In this document: positions 1-11,100 of the stretch, one piece after another
Numbering within the stretch: the first letter of the stretch is position 1
Layout: each line of letters begins with the position of its first letter
Assembly: GCF_003148905.1 (NCBI RefSeq)
Contig: NZ_QGHC01000010.1
Location: 38,482 to 102,481, forward strand
DNA: 64,000 nucleotides
Source: Fulvimonas soli
GTDB lineage: Bacteria; Pseudomonadota; Gammaproteobacteria; Xanthomonadales; Rhodanobacteraceae
Direction of reading: 5' to 3'
Position numbers and translations under genes: made by a program
The notes under the pieces: generated by a model
Seen by the model: the letters and a program-made list of their open reading frames with translations, nothing else
Database searches by the model: none
Told to the model about the DNA's origin: nothing

Positions 1-255
1 GCGCGCGCCGTCCGGGTCCTTGGCGGCCATGTCGTCGGCCGCGGACTGCAGCTGCTTGACCTGGGCGGGCAGCTGCACGTCCGCCTGCGCGAGCAGCGCG
101 CCGCGGGTGTCGTCGTCCATCACGTCCAGGTTGGCGACTACGTAGGGCGTGTCCGCCGGCACGAAGGCCAGGGGGGCGTCCTTGTCTTTGTGCCCGCAGC
201 CGGCCAGCAGCGCGCCGGCGACGGCCAGCGCGAGGGTGCGCGTCGTCATTCGCAT
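1..255 (-). CDS. Lipoprotein, N-terminal part (runs off the window)
   Basis: The visible 85 codons start at an ATG and encode a short hydrophobic signal peptide ending in a lipobox, LLAGC, so the mature protein should be lipid-anchored at Cys19 or so. After a Lys/Asp-rich stretch comes the segment FVPADTPYVVANL, which I recall from hypothetical lipoproteins of Xanthomonadales but cannot assign to a function. A second in-frame ATG two codons downstream (position 249) is an alternative start. The gene lies 82 bp downstream of pyrB on the same strand and could be the last member of that transcription unit. The rest lies outside the window. Confidence 0.7.
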   Translation of the reverse strand, partial: MRMTTRTLALAVAGALLAGCGHKDKDAPLAFVPADTPYVVANLDVMDDDTRGALLAQADVQLPAQVKQLQSAADDMAAKDPDGAR

Positions 256-337
256 GTCATTCCCCAAGTCAGGTGTGGTGTCGCGCGGCCATTATGCCCG
301 TTCGGGCGGGCGCACGCCGCGCCGGCGCGGCGGCCGT

Positions 338-1264
338 TCAGCGGGTCAGCATCTCGCCCAGCACCGCCATGCGCACGAACACGCCGTTGCCGACCTGCTC
401 CAGGATGCGCGACTGCGGCCCGTCGGCCACTTCCGGCGCGATCTCGATGCCGCGGTTGATCGGCCCGGGGTGCATCACCAGGCAGCCGCGCGCGGCCAGC
501 GCCAGGCGGCGGTTGTCCAGGCCGTACTGGCGGAAGTAGGCCGCCTCGTCGGGCAGCTCGGTGGCGGCCATGCGCTCCTTCTGCAGGCGCAGCATGATCG
601 CCACGTCGGCGCCGGCGATGGCCTCGTCGAAGTCGTCGTGGAAGCTGCAGTGCGGGAACTCGGCCGGGTCGGGCATCAGCGGCGCCGGGCCGCACAGGCG
701 GATCTCCCTCGCGCCCAGCGCGGCGAGCGCGTGCACGTCCGAGCGCGCCACGCGCGAGTGCTTCACGTCGCCGCAGATGGTCACCACCAGCTTGCCGAAG
801 TCGGGGCGGTGCTGGCGGATGGTCAGCGCGTCGAGCAGGCCCTGGGTGGGATGGGCGCGGTTGCCGTCGCCGGCGTTGATCACCGACACGCCGCTCATCG
901 CGTGGCGCACCAGCTCGTCCGGCGTGCCGGAGACCTTGTGGCGCACGACGATCGCGTCCAGGTGCATCGCCTCCAGCGTGTGCAGGGTGTCGTACAGCTC
1001 CTCGCCCTTGTTGGCGGAGGAGAAGCCGATGTCGAAGTTGACCACGTCGGCGCCGAGCCGGCGCGCGGCCAGCTCGAACGAGGTGCGGGTGCGGGTGGAG
1101 GGCTCGAAGAACAGGTTGAGCACGGTGCGCCCGGCCAGCAGGTCGAGCTTGCGGGTGCCGTGCGCGCAGGCGTCGCGCACGGCGAGGGCGCGGTCGAGCA
1201 GGCGCTCGATGGTCTCGCGCGGCAGGTTTTCCAGCGTGGTGAGGTGGCGCAGGCGTGGGCTCAT
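338..1264 (-). CDS. pyrB: Aspartate carbamoyltransferase catalytic subunit
   Basis: This 308-residue protein catalyses carbamoyl phosphate plus aspartate to carbamoyl-aspartate, the committed step of de novo pyrimidine synthesis. Family signatures are clear: the carbamoyl-phosphate loop FEPSTRTRTSF (about 53-63), HPTQ at 138-141 and the C-terminal HPGPINRG segment. Length matches the family. The ATG at 1264 is chosen because the alignment begins with MSPRLRHLTTLENL; longer frames upstream run into ruvX. It lies 26 bp after ruvX and is probably cotranscribed with ruvX and algH. The pyrR regulator that sits before pyrB in P. aeruginosa is absent here. Confidence 0.96.
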   Translation of the reverse strand: MSPRLRHLTTLENLPRETIERLLDRALAVRDACAHGTRKLDLLAGRTVLNLFFEPSTRTRTSFELAARRLGADVVNFDIGFSSANKGEELYDTLHTLEAMHLDAIVVRHKVSGTPDELVRHAMSGVSVINAGDGNRAHPTQGLLDALTIRQHRPDFGKLVVTICGDVKHSRVARSDVHALAALGAREIRLCGPAPLMPDPAEFPHCSFHDDFDEAIAGADVAIMLRLQKERMAATELPDEAAYFRQYGLDNRRLALAARGCLVMHPGPINRGIEIAPEVADGPQSRILEQVGNGVFVRMAVLGEMLTR

Positions 1265-1290
1265 GGAGGCGGTCGGGCGGTGGGAGGGGG

Positions 1291-1728
1291 TCAGTCGGCG
1301 GGGACGGCGGCGGGATCGAGCAGCCAGCGCTCGAGGATCACCGCGGCGGCCATCGCGTCGAGTGCGGCGGCGTCGCCGCGCCTGCGCAGGCCGGCGGCGC
1401 GCGCGCCGGCGAAGCGCCGCGCGGCTTCCTGCGAGCTGTGGCGCTCGTCCACCAGCGCCACCGGCAGGGCGTAGCGCCGGCGCAGCTGCTCGGCGAAGCG
1501 GCGGGCGCGGCGGCTGGCCGGCTGCTCGGCGTCGTCCAGGGTCAGCGGCAGGCCGACCACCAGCGTCGCGGGCTGCCACTCGGCGCGCAGGGCGTCGAGC
1601 CTGGGCCAGTCCGGCGCGCCGTCGCGCACCGGCAGCACGGCCAGGGCGCGGGCGGTGGCGGTGAGGCGGTTGCCGACGGCGACGCCGATCAGCTTGCTGC
1701 CGACGTCGAAGCCGAAGGCGCAGCTCAT
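1291..1728 (-). CDS. ruvX: Putative pre-16S rRNA nuclease RuvX/YqgF
   Basis: The 145-residue protein belongs to the RNase H-like YqgF/RuvX family, cytoplasmic enzymes implicated in maturation of the 16S rRNA 5' end. The N-terminal FGFDVGSKLIGVAVG holds the first catalytic Asp; VVGLPLTLDD and VDERHSS follow as in the family, and a late Asp lies in LDAMAAAVIL. The ATG overlaps the algH stop codon (ATGA), so translation is probably coupled. The algH-ruvX pair is widely conserved in gammaproteobacteria (as yqgE-yqgF). Confidence 0.93.
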   Translation of the reverse strand: MSCAFGFDVGSKLIGVAVGNRLTATARALAVLPVRDGAPDWPRLDALRAEWQPATLVVGLPLTLDDAEQPASRRARRFAEQLRRRYALPVALVDERHSSQEAARRFAGARAAGLRRRGDAAALDAMAAAVILERWLLDPAAVPAD

Positions 1729-2294
1729 GCGTGGCCGGCGTAGCCGGGCAGCTGCAGCGGATCGATCCCGACCAGCCCGGCGGCGGCGGCCCAGCGCTCC
1801 TCCAGCGGCGTGCTGAACATCACCCGGTCGTTGGCCTCGACGGTGAGCCAGGCGTTGTCCTTCAGCTCCTGCTCCAGCTGGCCGGCGCTCCAGCCGGCGT
1901 AGCCCAGCGCCAGCAGCGCCTGGCGCGGGCCCTCGCCGGCGGCGATCGCGACCAGGATGTCGCGCGAGGTGGTCACCGACCAGCTGTCGTTGATGCGGTA
2001 GCTGGACTCCCAGTGGCCGTGCTCGCTGTGCAGCACGAAGCCGCGCTCCTGCTGCACCGGGCCGCCGATCAGCACCGGCCGGTCGGCCACCTCGGGGTCG
2101 CGGCACTCCAGCTTCATCTGCGCCAGCACGTCGCCCAGGCGGTACTCGGACAGGCGGTTGACCAGCAGGCCGACGGCGCCGTCCTCGTCGTGCTGGCACA
2201 GGAAGGTCACGCCGCGCGAGAACGGCGGATCGGCCAGGGCGGGCATGGCGATCAGGAAGTGGCCGGCGAGGGTTTGCGGCTTGGTGGAGCTCAT
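1725..2294 (-). CDS. algH: YqgE/AlgH family protein
   Basis: The 189-residue protein carries the conserved DUF179 features: LAGHFLIAMPAL near the N-terminus, the GAVGLLVNR segment, GGPVQQERGFVLH and a GYAGWSAGQLE region. AlgH was named as an alginate regulator in Pseudomonas, but its biochemical activity is still unclear. I take the start at MSSTKPQ (2294); an in-frame ATG at 2303 adds only three residues, and longer extensions are low-complexity. It overlaps ruvX by 4 bp and is separated by about 150 bp from the upstream tonB-like gene, a gap that contains a repeat arm. Confidence 0.93.
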   Translation of the reverse strand: MSSTKPQTLAGHFLIAMPALADPPFSRGVTFLCQHDEDGAVGLLVNRLSEYRLGDVLAQMKLECRDPEVADRPVLIGGPVQQERGFVLHSEHGHWESSYRINDSWSVTTSRDILVAIAAGEGPRQALLALGYAGWSAGQLEQELKDNAWLTVEANDRVMFSTPLEERWAAAAGLVGIDPLQLPGYAGHA

Positions 2295-2406
2295 GGGGCG
2301 CATTGTAACCGGGGGCGGGGCGTCGCGGCCGTTAATGCGGGGGGGGGTCGATCCCCTGCCATGGGGCGGGGACATCGCGGCCGGACTCACAGGGTCGCGG
2401 CAAGCC

Positions 2407-2430
2407 GGTGGAGCGGCCTCCGGCCGCGAA
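2407..2430. repeat. REP-like element, single arm
   Basis: The core GGAGCGGCCTCCGGCCGC lies in the gap between the tonB-like gene and algH. The same core recurs at 17386-17452, 26311-26338, 38204-38272 and 50319-50341, always between genes. Its inner part GCGGCC-TCC-GGCCGC can fold into a short hairpin. This is the form of Pseudomonas/Xanthomonadales REP sequences. Confidence 0.7.
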
Positions 2431-2445
2431 CGGGCCGTGCCGCAA

Positions 2446-3305
2446 TCAGCGGTTGCGCAGCACGTCGCCGGGCAGGAACTGCCAGGTGCGGGTGATGTGC
2501 AGCTCGTCGATGCCGTCGCCGGCGGGGATCGGCGGGAACGGCGCGGCCAGCCGCACGATCTGCATCGCCGCCTTGTCCAGCACCGGCTCGCCGGAGCTGC
2601 GGTTGACGTCGATCGCCTTCACGCTGCCGTCGCGGCCGAGCGTGACGGTGAGCTCGAGCTCACCGTGCAGGCCGCGCCGGCGCGCCTCCTCGGGGTAGTT
2701 GAGGTTGCCGATGCGCTCGACCCGGTCCACCCAGCCGCGCATGTAGGCGGCGTAGACGTACTCCTTGGTGTTGGCCGAGATGAACTTCTTCTTCGGGCGC
2801 TTGGCGTAGGCCTCGGTGCGGTTGCGCAGCTCGGCGGCGAGCTGGGCCATCTCCTGCCGGCGGCGCAGCTCGTCGACGGTGGGCTGGTCCTGCGCGTCCA
2901 GCGCCTGGCGGGCGGTGTCGCTGCTGACGCTGAAGCGGCTGCGCCCGGCGGTGGTGACCATGCGCGCGTCGGTGGCCTCCTGCGGCCGCGGCACGGCCGC
3001 CTCCACCGGCTGCGGCGCGGTGCCAGGCGTGGCCTTGGGCAGCGGGCCGGAGAACGGCTGCGAGGGCCGCTCGCTGCGCTCGCTCTCGCCGCCGCCGCGG
3101 TTGCTGGCCTGGGCCAGGAAGTCGGCCTTGTCCGGCGCCTGCCGGTTGGCCACGTCGACCAGGGTCACGTCCAGCGTGGGCAGGCCGGGGGCCGACCTCA
3201 CGAAATGGAAGGTGATGCCGAGGATCAGCACGCCGTGCAGCAGCAGCGAGAAAAGGAAGGTGGCCCCGATCGGCTCGGGGGCGCCTGGGCGGCGGGCGGC
3301 GGCAT

Positions 3306-3309
<4 letters not shown>
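2446..3309 (-). CDS. tonB3: TonB-like energy transducer, TonB3 type
   Basis: The 287-residue protein has one N-terminal membrane segment (about residues 14-37), a long Pro/Ala/charged periplasmic linker and a C-terminal TonB domain (about 200-285) with YPEEARRRGLHGELELTVTLGRDGSV. The start is GTG, overlapping the gshB stop codon (GTGA), so it should be translated after gshB. In P. aeruginosa the gene at this position, between gshB and algH and next to pilG, is tonB3 (PA0406), which is needed for twitching motility. The orthology is my inference from synteny and domain order. It probably links inner-membrane energy to an envelope process rather than classic iron uptake, since no exbBD lies nearby. 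Confidence 0.85.
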
Positions 3310-4268
<959 letters not shown>

Positions 4269-4593
4269 CGGACTCTCCAGTGGGGCGGCCGCTGCGCGGC
4301 CACGGGTGGGGACGGGATGTTCGCCGAGCGCGCCGGCCGCCGGCAAGCCCGCGCGCGCTTTCAAGCGGACGTCATCGGCGGCCGATACCGTGGCGGGGCG
4401 TACCGGTGCCCCGGCGACGGCTTCGGCTTGACGTTGCGCGGTGCAGGCGGTAAACAGCAAGGCCTGAACGCGCGGCCGAAGAAGCCGGCGCCGGTACGTA
4501 CATTTGCGGGACTTTTTTCATGCACATCGGCCGGCGGCCCAGCCTGGCGACCGATGGCTTACCTGAGCCTAGGGCGGGCCGCAGGGGGGATGA
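4269..4593. other. Divergent intergenic region gshB / pilG
   Basis: No coding sequence is supported in these 325 bases. The strip should hold promoters for both the gshB and the pil-chp operons. I see one sigma-70-like candidate pointing to pilG (listed separately), the palindrome GTACGTAC at 4494-4501 and an AT-rich run (ACTTTTTTCATG) near 4510-4523. The frames open here on the minus strand are extensions of gshB and lack family similarity. Confidence 0.6.
4428..4456 (+). promoter_or_regulatory. Candidate sigma-70 promoter for the pil-chp operon
   Basis: TTGACG (4428-4433) and TAAACA (4451-4456) are spaced by exactly 17 bases. The -35 box matches consensus at five of six positions, the -10 box at only three. 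A start near 4463 would leave a leader of about 130 bases before pilG. Prediction by eye only. Confidence 0.35.
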
Positions 4594-4998
4594 GTGAACT
4601 TGAATTCGAATGCGAACGGCCTGGCCGGTCTGAAGGTCATGGTGATCGATGACTCCAAGACCATCCGCCGCACGGCGGAAACCTTGCTGAAGAAGGAAGG
4701 CTGCGAGGTCCTCACCGCGGTGGACGGCTTCGAGGCGCTGGCCAAGATCTCCGACCAGAAGCCCGCCATCATCTTCGTCGACATCATGATGCCGCGCCTG
4801 GACGGCTACCAGACCTGCGCGCTGATCAAGAACAACCCGCAGTTCCGCAGCACGCCGGTGATCATGCTCAGCTCGAAGGACGGCCTGTTCGACAAGGCGC
4901 GCGGCCGCATCGTCGGCGCCGAGCAGTACCTCACCAAGCCGTTCACCCGCGACGAGCTGCTCGGCGCGATCCACCGCCATGTCGGCAGTACGGTCTGA
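4594..4998 (+). CDS. pilG: Twitching motility response regulator PilG
   Basis: This single-domain CheY-like receiver has 134 residues. The acidic pair is in VMVIDDSKT (D19-D20), the phospho-acceptor is Asp63 in FVDIMMPRLDG, and Lys115 lies in YLTKPF. In Pseudomonas, PilG is the ChpA phosphorylation target that promotes pilus extension and controls cAMP and polarity. The start is GTG at 4594, preceded by AGGGGGG; the overlapping ATG at 4590 is out of frame. It is the first gene of the chemosensory operon, 29 bp before pilH. Confidence 0.95.
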   Translation: MNLNSNANGLAGLKVMVIDDSKTIRRTAETLLKKEGCEVLTAVDGFEALAKISDQKPAIIFVDIMMPRLDGYQTCALIKNNPQFRSTPVIMLSSKDGLFDKARGRIVGAEQYLTKPFTRDELLGAIHRHVGSTV

Positions 4999-5027
4999 CG
5001 ACGGACGCTGCGCCTGAAGGGGGCATA

Positions 5028-5399
5028 GTGGCGAACATCCTCATCATCGACGACTCTCCGACCGACGTGCGCGTGTTCACCACGCTGCTGGAGAAGGCCG
5101 GCTACAACGTCGCCGCGGTCAGCACCGCGGAAGAGGGCATCGAGCGCGTGCGCGCCGAGCTGCCCGACCTGGTCATCATGGACGTGATCATGCCCGGCAT
5201 GAACGGCTTCCAGGCCACCCGCACGCTCACCCGCGACCCGGCCACCGCCAACGTGCCGATCGTGATGATCACCACCAAGTCGATGGAGACCGACCGCGTG
5301 TGGGGGCTGCGCCAGGGCGCCCGCGCCTTCATCACCAAGCCGGTGAACGAGAAGGAACTGCTGGCCTGCATCAACGACCTGTTGCCGAGCGCGGCATGA
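5028..5399 (+). CDS. pilH: Twitching motility response regulator PilH
   Basis: This is a second stand-alone receiver of 123 residues: acidic pair in LIIDDSPTD, phospho-acceptor Asp52 in [11 protein letters not shown], and Lys104 in [10 protein letters not shown]. PilH acts opposite to PilG in Pseudomonas, favouring pilus retraction or draining phosphate from the kinase. Translation starts at GTG; the stop codon overlaps the pilI ATG (ATGA), which suggests coupled translation of pilH and pilI. Confidence 0.95.
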   Translation: MANILIIDDSPTDVRVFTTLLEKAGYNVAAVSTAEEGIERVRAELPDLVIMDVIMPGMNGFQATRTLTRDPATANVPIVMITTKSMETDRVWGLRQGARAFITKPVNEKELLACINDLLPSAA

Positions 5400-5941
5400 A
5401 CGAGACCGCCCATCTCTCGCCGTTCGAGATCCTCGCCCGCTACGAGCGCCTGTCGCTCGCCCACGCCTCCGACGTGCAGGAGCGGATGGACGCGCCCGGC
5501 CTGTGGCGCGGCATCGGCTACCGCGTCGGCTCGCGGCTGTTCGTCAGCGGCATCGAGGAGATCAACGAGCTGCTGGCCGTGCCGGCGCTCGCCCAGGTGC
5601 CGGGCACGCAGCCGTGGCTGCTGGGCATCGCCAACGTGCGCGGCAACCTGGTGCCGGTGATCGACCTGGCGCGCTTCCTGTTCGGCGAGCGCACCCAGCC
5701 CACCGAGCGCACCCGCCTGCTGGTGGTGCGCCAGGGCGGCGGCAGCGTGGCGCTGATGGTGGACGAGGTGTTCGGCCAGCGCACCGTGGACGAGACGCAG
5801 CGCCAGGCGGCCCAGCCGGAGGACGATCCGCGGCTGCTGCGCTTCGTCGAGCAGCGGGTGGACGTGGGCGAGCAGCGCCTGGCGCTGTTCAGCATGGGCC
5901 GGCTGGTGCGCGCGCCGGATTTCCGCCAGGCCGCGGCCTGA
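5396..5941 (+). CDS. pilI: CheW-type scaffold protein PilI
   Basis: This 181-residue protein is made of a CheW domain, visible in the central [16 protein letters not shown], the turn [21 protein letters not shown] and [20 protein letters not shown]. It should couple the receptor PilJ to the kinase ChpA at the cell pole. The ATG overlapping the pilH stop is taken as the start, since upstream sequence in this frame is antisense-like to pilH. A 119-bp gap separates it from pilJ, wider than the other spacings in the cluster. Confidence 0.94.
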   Translation: MNETAHLSPFEILARYERLSLAHASDVQERMDAPGLWRGIGYRVGSRLFVSGIEEINELLAVPALAQVPGTQPWLLGIANVRGNLVPVIDLARFLFGERTQPTERTRLLVVRQGGGSVALMVDEVFGQRTVDETQRQAAQPEDDPRLLRFVEQRVDVGEQRLALFSMGRLVRAPDFRQAAA

Positions 5942-6060
5942 CGGGACACGCTTCGAGGGGACGGAGCCGGCGCAGGGGCCGGTTCCGGGCGAGAGGTTCC
6001 ATGCCGGCGCCGGTGCGATCCAGCACGGCCGGCGGATGCAGAACGGACGAGGTGGCAAAG

Positions 6061-8091
6061 ATGAGCACTACAGGGGGCGTCGGCAAGGAGCGGGGCTATA
6101 CGGGCCTCATTGTCCTGCTGCTGTTGGCGATCGGTTTCGCCGGTCTGGATTTCTTCCTGCTCTTCCAGAAGAACGGCGAGGACCGCCAGGCCATCGCGCT
6201 GACCACGCAGATCCAGGTGCTCTCGCAGCAGACCGCGAAGTACGCGCTGGAATCGGCCGGCGGCAACGTCGACTCGTTCAAGGAGCTGGAGAGCACCCGC
6301 AACGCCATCGACTCGGCGGTGCAGCGCCTGACCAAGGGCGACCCGAAGGGCGGCATGCCCGCCTACGCCGACAACAACGCCAGCCCGGCCGGGCGCGCCG
6401 TCACCGCGCTCAACAACGCCTGGGCGCAGCTCGACGGCGACATCCGCAAGATCCTGTCCAACAAGGCGGTGGTGCTGGACTCGGCCGACCGCGCCGACAA
6501 GATCTCGCAGCAGGTGCCGCTGCTGAACTCCAGCATGGACCAGGTCACCAACATCCTGCAGCAGCGCAACGGCAGCGCCGAGCAGATGCTCGGCTCCTCG
6601 CGCCAGATGCTGCTGGCCGACCGCATCATCCGCCGCGTGCAGGAGGTGCTGCAGGGCGGCGACGGCGCGCAGGCCGCCGCCGACGGCCTGGCCCGCGACG
6701 CGCAGCTGTACGGCACCGTGCTCAAGGGCCTGCAGGAAGGCAACGCCGAGGCCGGCGTGAAGGCGATGAACGACGCCAACGCGCGCAAGATCCTCGCCGA
6801 CATGCAGACCAGCTGGGACGGCCTGGCCGAGCCGATCGCCAAGCTGGTCGCCACCGCCGGCAACATCGTCGACGTGAAGCAGGCCGGCAACCAGGCCTCG
6901 CTGAACTCGCAGAACGTGCTGCTGCGTGCCAACGAGCTGTCCGACCAGATCGGCAAGCTGCCGTTCCGCCGCCTGTTCCCGAACGTGTGGTGGGGCGTGC
7001 TGAGCGCGGTGGCCGCGGTGGCCTTCGCGCTGTTCCTGGTGGTGGCCCTGGTGGGCGACCAGCGCCGCCGCTTCCGCGAGAGCGCCGAGCTCAACCAGCG
7101 CAACCAGGAGGCGATCATGCGCCTGCTGGACGAGATGGGCTCGCTGGCGGAAGGCGACCTCACCGTGAAGACCACGGTGTCGGAGGACATCACCGGCGCG
7201 ATCGCCGACTCGGTGAACTACGCCATCGACGAGCTGCGCACCCTGGTGACCACGATCAACGAGACCTCCGAGCAGGTGTCGACCTCGGCGCAGGAGACGC
7301 AGACCACCGCGCGCCACCTGGCCGACGCGGCGCAGCACCAGGCGCAGCGGATCAGCACCGCCACCAGCGCGATCAACCAGATCGCCAGCCTGATGGACGG
7401 CGTGTCGAAGGACTCCGCCGAGTCGGCCGACGTGGCCGAGCGCTCGGTGAAGATCGCCTCGCGCGGCGCCGAGGTGGTGCGCGAGACGATCTCGGGCATG
7501 GACTCGATCCGCGACCAGATCCAGGAGACCTCCAAGCGCATCAAGCGCCTGGGCGAATCCTCGCAGGAGATCGGCTCGATCGTGGAACTGATCAACGACA
7601 TCGCCGAGCAGACCAACATCCTGGCGCTGAACGCGGCCATCCAGGCGGCCTCGGCCGGCGAGGCGGGCCGCGGCTTCGCGGTGGTGGCGGACGAAGTGCA
7701 GCGCCTGGCGGAACGCTCCGCCAGCGCCACCAAGCGCATCGAGGCGCTGGTGCAGACCATTCAGTCCGACACCAACGAGGCGGTGAACTCGATGGAGCAG
7801 ACCACCGCCGAGGTGGTGGCCGGCGCGCGCAAGGCGGAGGACGCCGGCAGCGCGCTGGGCGACATCGAGCGCGTGTCGCACGACCTGTCGGCGCTGATTC
7901 AGAACATCTCGACCGCGGCGCGGCAGCAGTCCGAGGCGGCCACCGACATCTCGCAGTCGATGAACGCGATCCAGGAGATCACCTCGCAGACCTCGCAGGG
8001 CGCGAGCCAGACCGCCGAGTCGATCGGCTACCTGGCGCAGCTGGCCAGCGACCTGCGGCGCTCGGTGGCGCACTTCAAGCTGCCGGGCTGA
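6061..8091 (+). CDS. pilJ: Methyl-accepting chemotaxis protein PilJ
   Basis: This 676-residue receptor has a first membrane helix at about 15-34, a periplasmic sensor of about 270 residues rich in Gln/Asn/Ser, a second membrane helix at about 305-330, a HAMP-like linker, and a cytoplasmic signalling domain. The hairpin tip is recognisable in [20 protein letters not shown] and [18 protein letters not shown]. In Pseudomonas, PilJ senses pilin and surface contact. The start at 6061 ([15 protein letters not shown]) fits the family; the frame is open much further upstream but only as a shadow of pilI. Confidence 0.95.
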   Translation: MSTTGGVGKERGYTGLIVLLLLAIGFAGLDFFLLFQKNGEDRQAIALTTQIQVLSQQTAKYALESAGGNVDSFKELESTRNAIDSAVQRLTKGDPKGGMPAYADNNASPAGRAVTALNNAWAQLDGDIRKILSNKAVVLDSADRADKISQQVPLLNSSMDQVTNILQQRNGSAEQMLGSSRQMLLADRIIRRVQEVLQGGDGAQAAADGLARDAQLYGTVLKGLQEGNAEAGVKAMNDANARKILADMQTSWDGLAEPIAKLVATAGNIVDVKQAGNQASLNSQNVLLRANELSDQIGKLPFRRLFPNVWWGVLSAVAAVAFALFLVVALVGDQRRRFRESAELNQRNQEAIMRLLDEMGSLAEGDLTVKTTVSEDITGAIADSVNYAIDELRTLVTTINETSEQVSTSAQETQTTARHLADAAQHQAQRISTATSAINQIASLMDGVSKDSAESADVAERSVKIASRGAEVVRETISGMDSIRDQIQETSKRIKRLGESSQEIGSIVELINDIAEQTNILALNAAIQAASAGEAGRGFAVVADEVQRLAERSASATKRIEALVQTIQSDTNEAVNSMEQTTAEVVAGARKAEDAGSALGDIERVSHDLSALIQNISTAARQQSEAATDISQSMNAIQEITSQTSQGASQTAESIGYLAQLASDLRRSVAHFKLPG

Positions 8092-8164
8092 CAAGGGCTT
8101 TATCACAGGGGGCAACCTCGCCGGTTGCGCAATGCGCGCATGGCGCAGCCGCTGAGAGGGGCGC

Positions 8165-11100
8165 ATGAGACTTCAAGAACACATCGATTTCACCACCCTG
8201 CAGTGGGTCAAGCCGGAGCTCGACGAGACGCTCGCGCGGGCCCGCGAGGCGCTGGAGTCCTACGTCGACAACCCGGGCAACCCGGCCCCCATGCGCGCCT
8301 GCGTGGACCACCTGCACCAGGTGCAGGGCACCCTGCGCATGGTCGAGCTGTACGGCGCGGCGCTGGTGGCCGAGGAAATGGAGACGCTGGCGATCTCGCT
8401 GCTGGAGGACCACGTCCGCCAGCGCGAGGAGGCCTATGCCGCGCTGATGCGCGGCCTGATGCAGCTGCCCGACTACCTCGAGCGCCTCTCCGGCGGCCAC
8501 CGCGACGTGCCGGTGGTGCTGCTGCCGCTGCTCAACGAGCTGCGCGCCAGCCGCGACCAGCAGGCGCTCTCCGAGGCCGCGCTGTTCACCCCCAACCTGG
8601 AGGCCGCGCTGCCCGCGCAGCTGCCGGGCGCGGCCGACGAGGCCGAGGCGGAGCGCCGCCTGGGCGAGATCGCCGACCTGCGCGTGCGCTTCCAGCAGCA
8701 CCTGCTGGCCTGGTTCCGCGGCCAGAACCCGGCGCAGCAGCTGGCCGGCATGCGCCAGGCGCTGCTGGCCATCAGCGCGCGCTGCTGGAGCGTGCCGGGC
8801 CGCCGCCTGTGGTGGATCACCGCCGGCGTGCTGGAGGGCCTGGAGCAGGGCCTGCTCAAGAGCCAGGCCGGCGAGGTGCGCCAGCTGGTGGGCAAGGTGG
8901 ACCGCAACATCCGCCAGCTGCTCGACCAGGGCGAGGAAAGCCTGCGCGGCGGCGACGCCGACGACCTGGCCCGCAAGCTGCTCTACATCGTGGCCCAGGC
9001 CAAGCAGCGCAGCCCGCAGATGGAGCTGCTGCGCCAGACCTACCGCCTGGACAGCCTGCTGCCCGACGCCGGCGAGCTGGAGCACGCGCGCGGCTCGATG
9101 TCCGGCCACAACCGCGCGCTGCTCGACTCGGTCGCCAAGGCGCTGAAGGAGGACCTGCTGCGCGTGAAGGACGCGCTGGACCTGTTCCTGCGCCAGCAGG
9201 GCGCCGACCCGGCCTCGCTCAGCGCGCAGGGCGAGGTGCTCGAGCGCGTGGGCGACACCCTGGGCATGCTGGCGCTGGCGGTGCCGCGCCGGGTGATCAA
9301 CGAGCAGCGCCGCGTGCTGGAGGAGATCGCCCAGCGCGTGCGCCCGGTCGAGGAGGAGACGCTGCTCGACGTGGCCGGCGCGCTGCTCTACGTCGAGGCC
9401 TCGCTGGACGACCACATCGAGAGCCTGGGCGCGGAGGAGAGCGCGGCGGAGGAAATCGCGCCGGTGCTGCCGCGCAGCGAGGCGCGGCACATCCTCGCCA
9501 CCCTGATGCAGGAGGCGATCGGCAACACCAGCAGGGTGAAGGAGGCGATCGTCGCCTTCATCGAGTCCGGCTGGCAGCACGCCGCGCTGGCCGGCGTGCC
9601 CGCGCTGATGGGCGACGTCGCCGGCGCGCTGCGCATGCTGTCGGCGATGCGCCCGGCCGAGCTGGCCGAGGGCATCGGCCGCTTCGTCGGCAACGAGCTG
9701 CTGGCCGACCGGCGCGTGCCGGGCAGCCAGCAGATGGACCACCTGGCCGACGCGCTGGCCGCGCTGGAGTACTACCTGGAGGCCGCGCGCGAGCACCGCG
9801 GCGGCCTGGACCACATCCTCGACGTGGCCGAGCACAGCCTCGGCGCGCTCGGCTACTGGCCGCTGCCCGAGGCGCGGCCGGCGGTGCAGGAGGAGGCCGC
9901 GCCGGCCGAGGCGGCCGCGCCGCCGCCGGCCCTGTCCGAGCCGGTCAGCCTGCTGCCCGGCGACGACCTCAGCGGGCTGTTCCTCGGCGCGGAGGCCGAG
10001 CCCGCGGCCGCGCCGGCGCACGACCTGGACGGCCTGCGCCTGGCGCAGACCGGGGAGTCCGCGCCGGAGCCGGTGGCCGGCGGCGAGGACTGGGAGGAGA
10101 TCGAGGAGGAGGTGTTCGAGGAAGTCCCCGCCGCCGATCCGCTGGCCGCCAGCACCGGCTTCCAGCTCAGCGCCGAGGGCATCGACGACGACATCCGCGA
10201 GATCTTCCTGGAGGAGATGCAGGAGGAGATCGACAACCTGCAGGCCGCCGAACAGGCCTGGCTGGCCGATCCCGCCCAGCTGTCGGCGCTGGTGCCGATC
10301 CGCCGCTCCTTCCACACCCTCAAGGGCTCCGGCCGGCTGGTCGGCGCCGCGGTGCTGGGCGAGTTCGCCTGGAAGGTCGAGAACATGCTCAACCGCGTGC
10401 TGGACGAGACGATCCAGCCGCACGAGGGCGTGCAGGCGCTGGTCCGCCACGCGATCGCCGCGCTGCCGCAGCTGCACGTGGCGCTGAAGGGCGGCGCCGC
10501 GCCCACCGCGCCGCTCAGCGCGATCATGCAGGCCGCCGACCGGCTGGCCGCCGGCGAGATGGCCACGGTGGAGCAGTACGCCACCGGCGGCGGCACGCAG
10601 ACCGTGCGCCGGGTGGTGCGCCGGCTGGTGCCGCGCCTGGACAGCGCCGCCGAGGCGGTGCCGGCCGCCGCGTTCACCGACGCCACCGCCGCGCCGGCGC
10701 GCGAGCCCGCGCCGGCGGCCGAGGAGGCCATCCCGCTGCCGGCGATGCCGCCGGTCGACCCGGTGCTGCTGGAGATCCTGCGCAGCGAGGTCGCGCAGTA
10801 CCTGCAGACCATCCGCACCGCGCTGTCGCGCAGCGAGGGCGAGCTGCCGGTGGACGACGGCCTGCTGCGCGCCGTGCACACCCTGCACGGCGCCATCGCG
10901 ATGGTCGACATCGAGCTGCTGACCCGCCTGCTCTCGCCGCTCGAGGGCCTGCTCAAGCGCCTGCGCGCCGCCGGCGAGCCGCTGTCGGTGGAGGGCGTGG
11001 GGCTGCTGTCCCGCGCCGCCGACGTGGTCGACCAGGTGATGGCGCAGTTCGACGTGCCCGATCCGCAGCTGCCCGACGTCGAGCCGCTGGTGGCGCGCTT

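Noticed and set aside
5503..8166. Long alternative frames on both strands over pilI and pilJ
   Set aside because: They encode Arg/Ala/Gly-rich low-complexity products and overlap fully with recognised genes.
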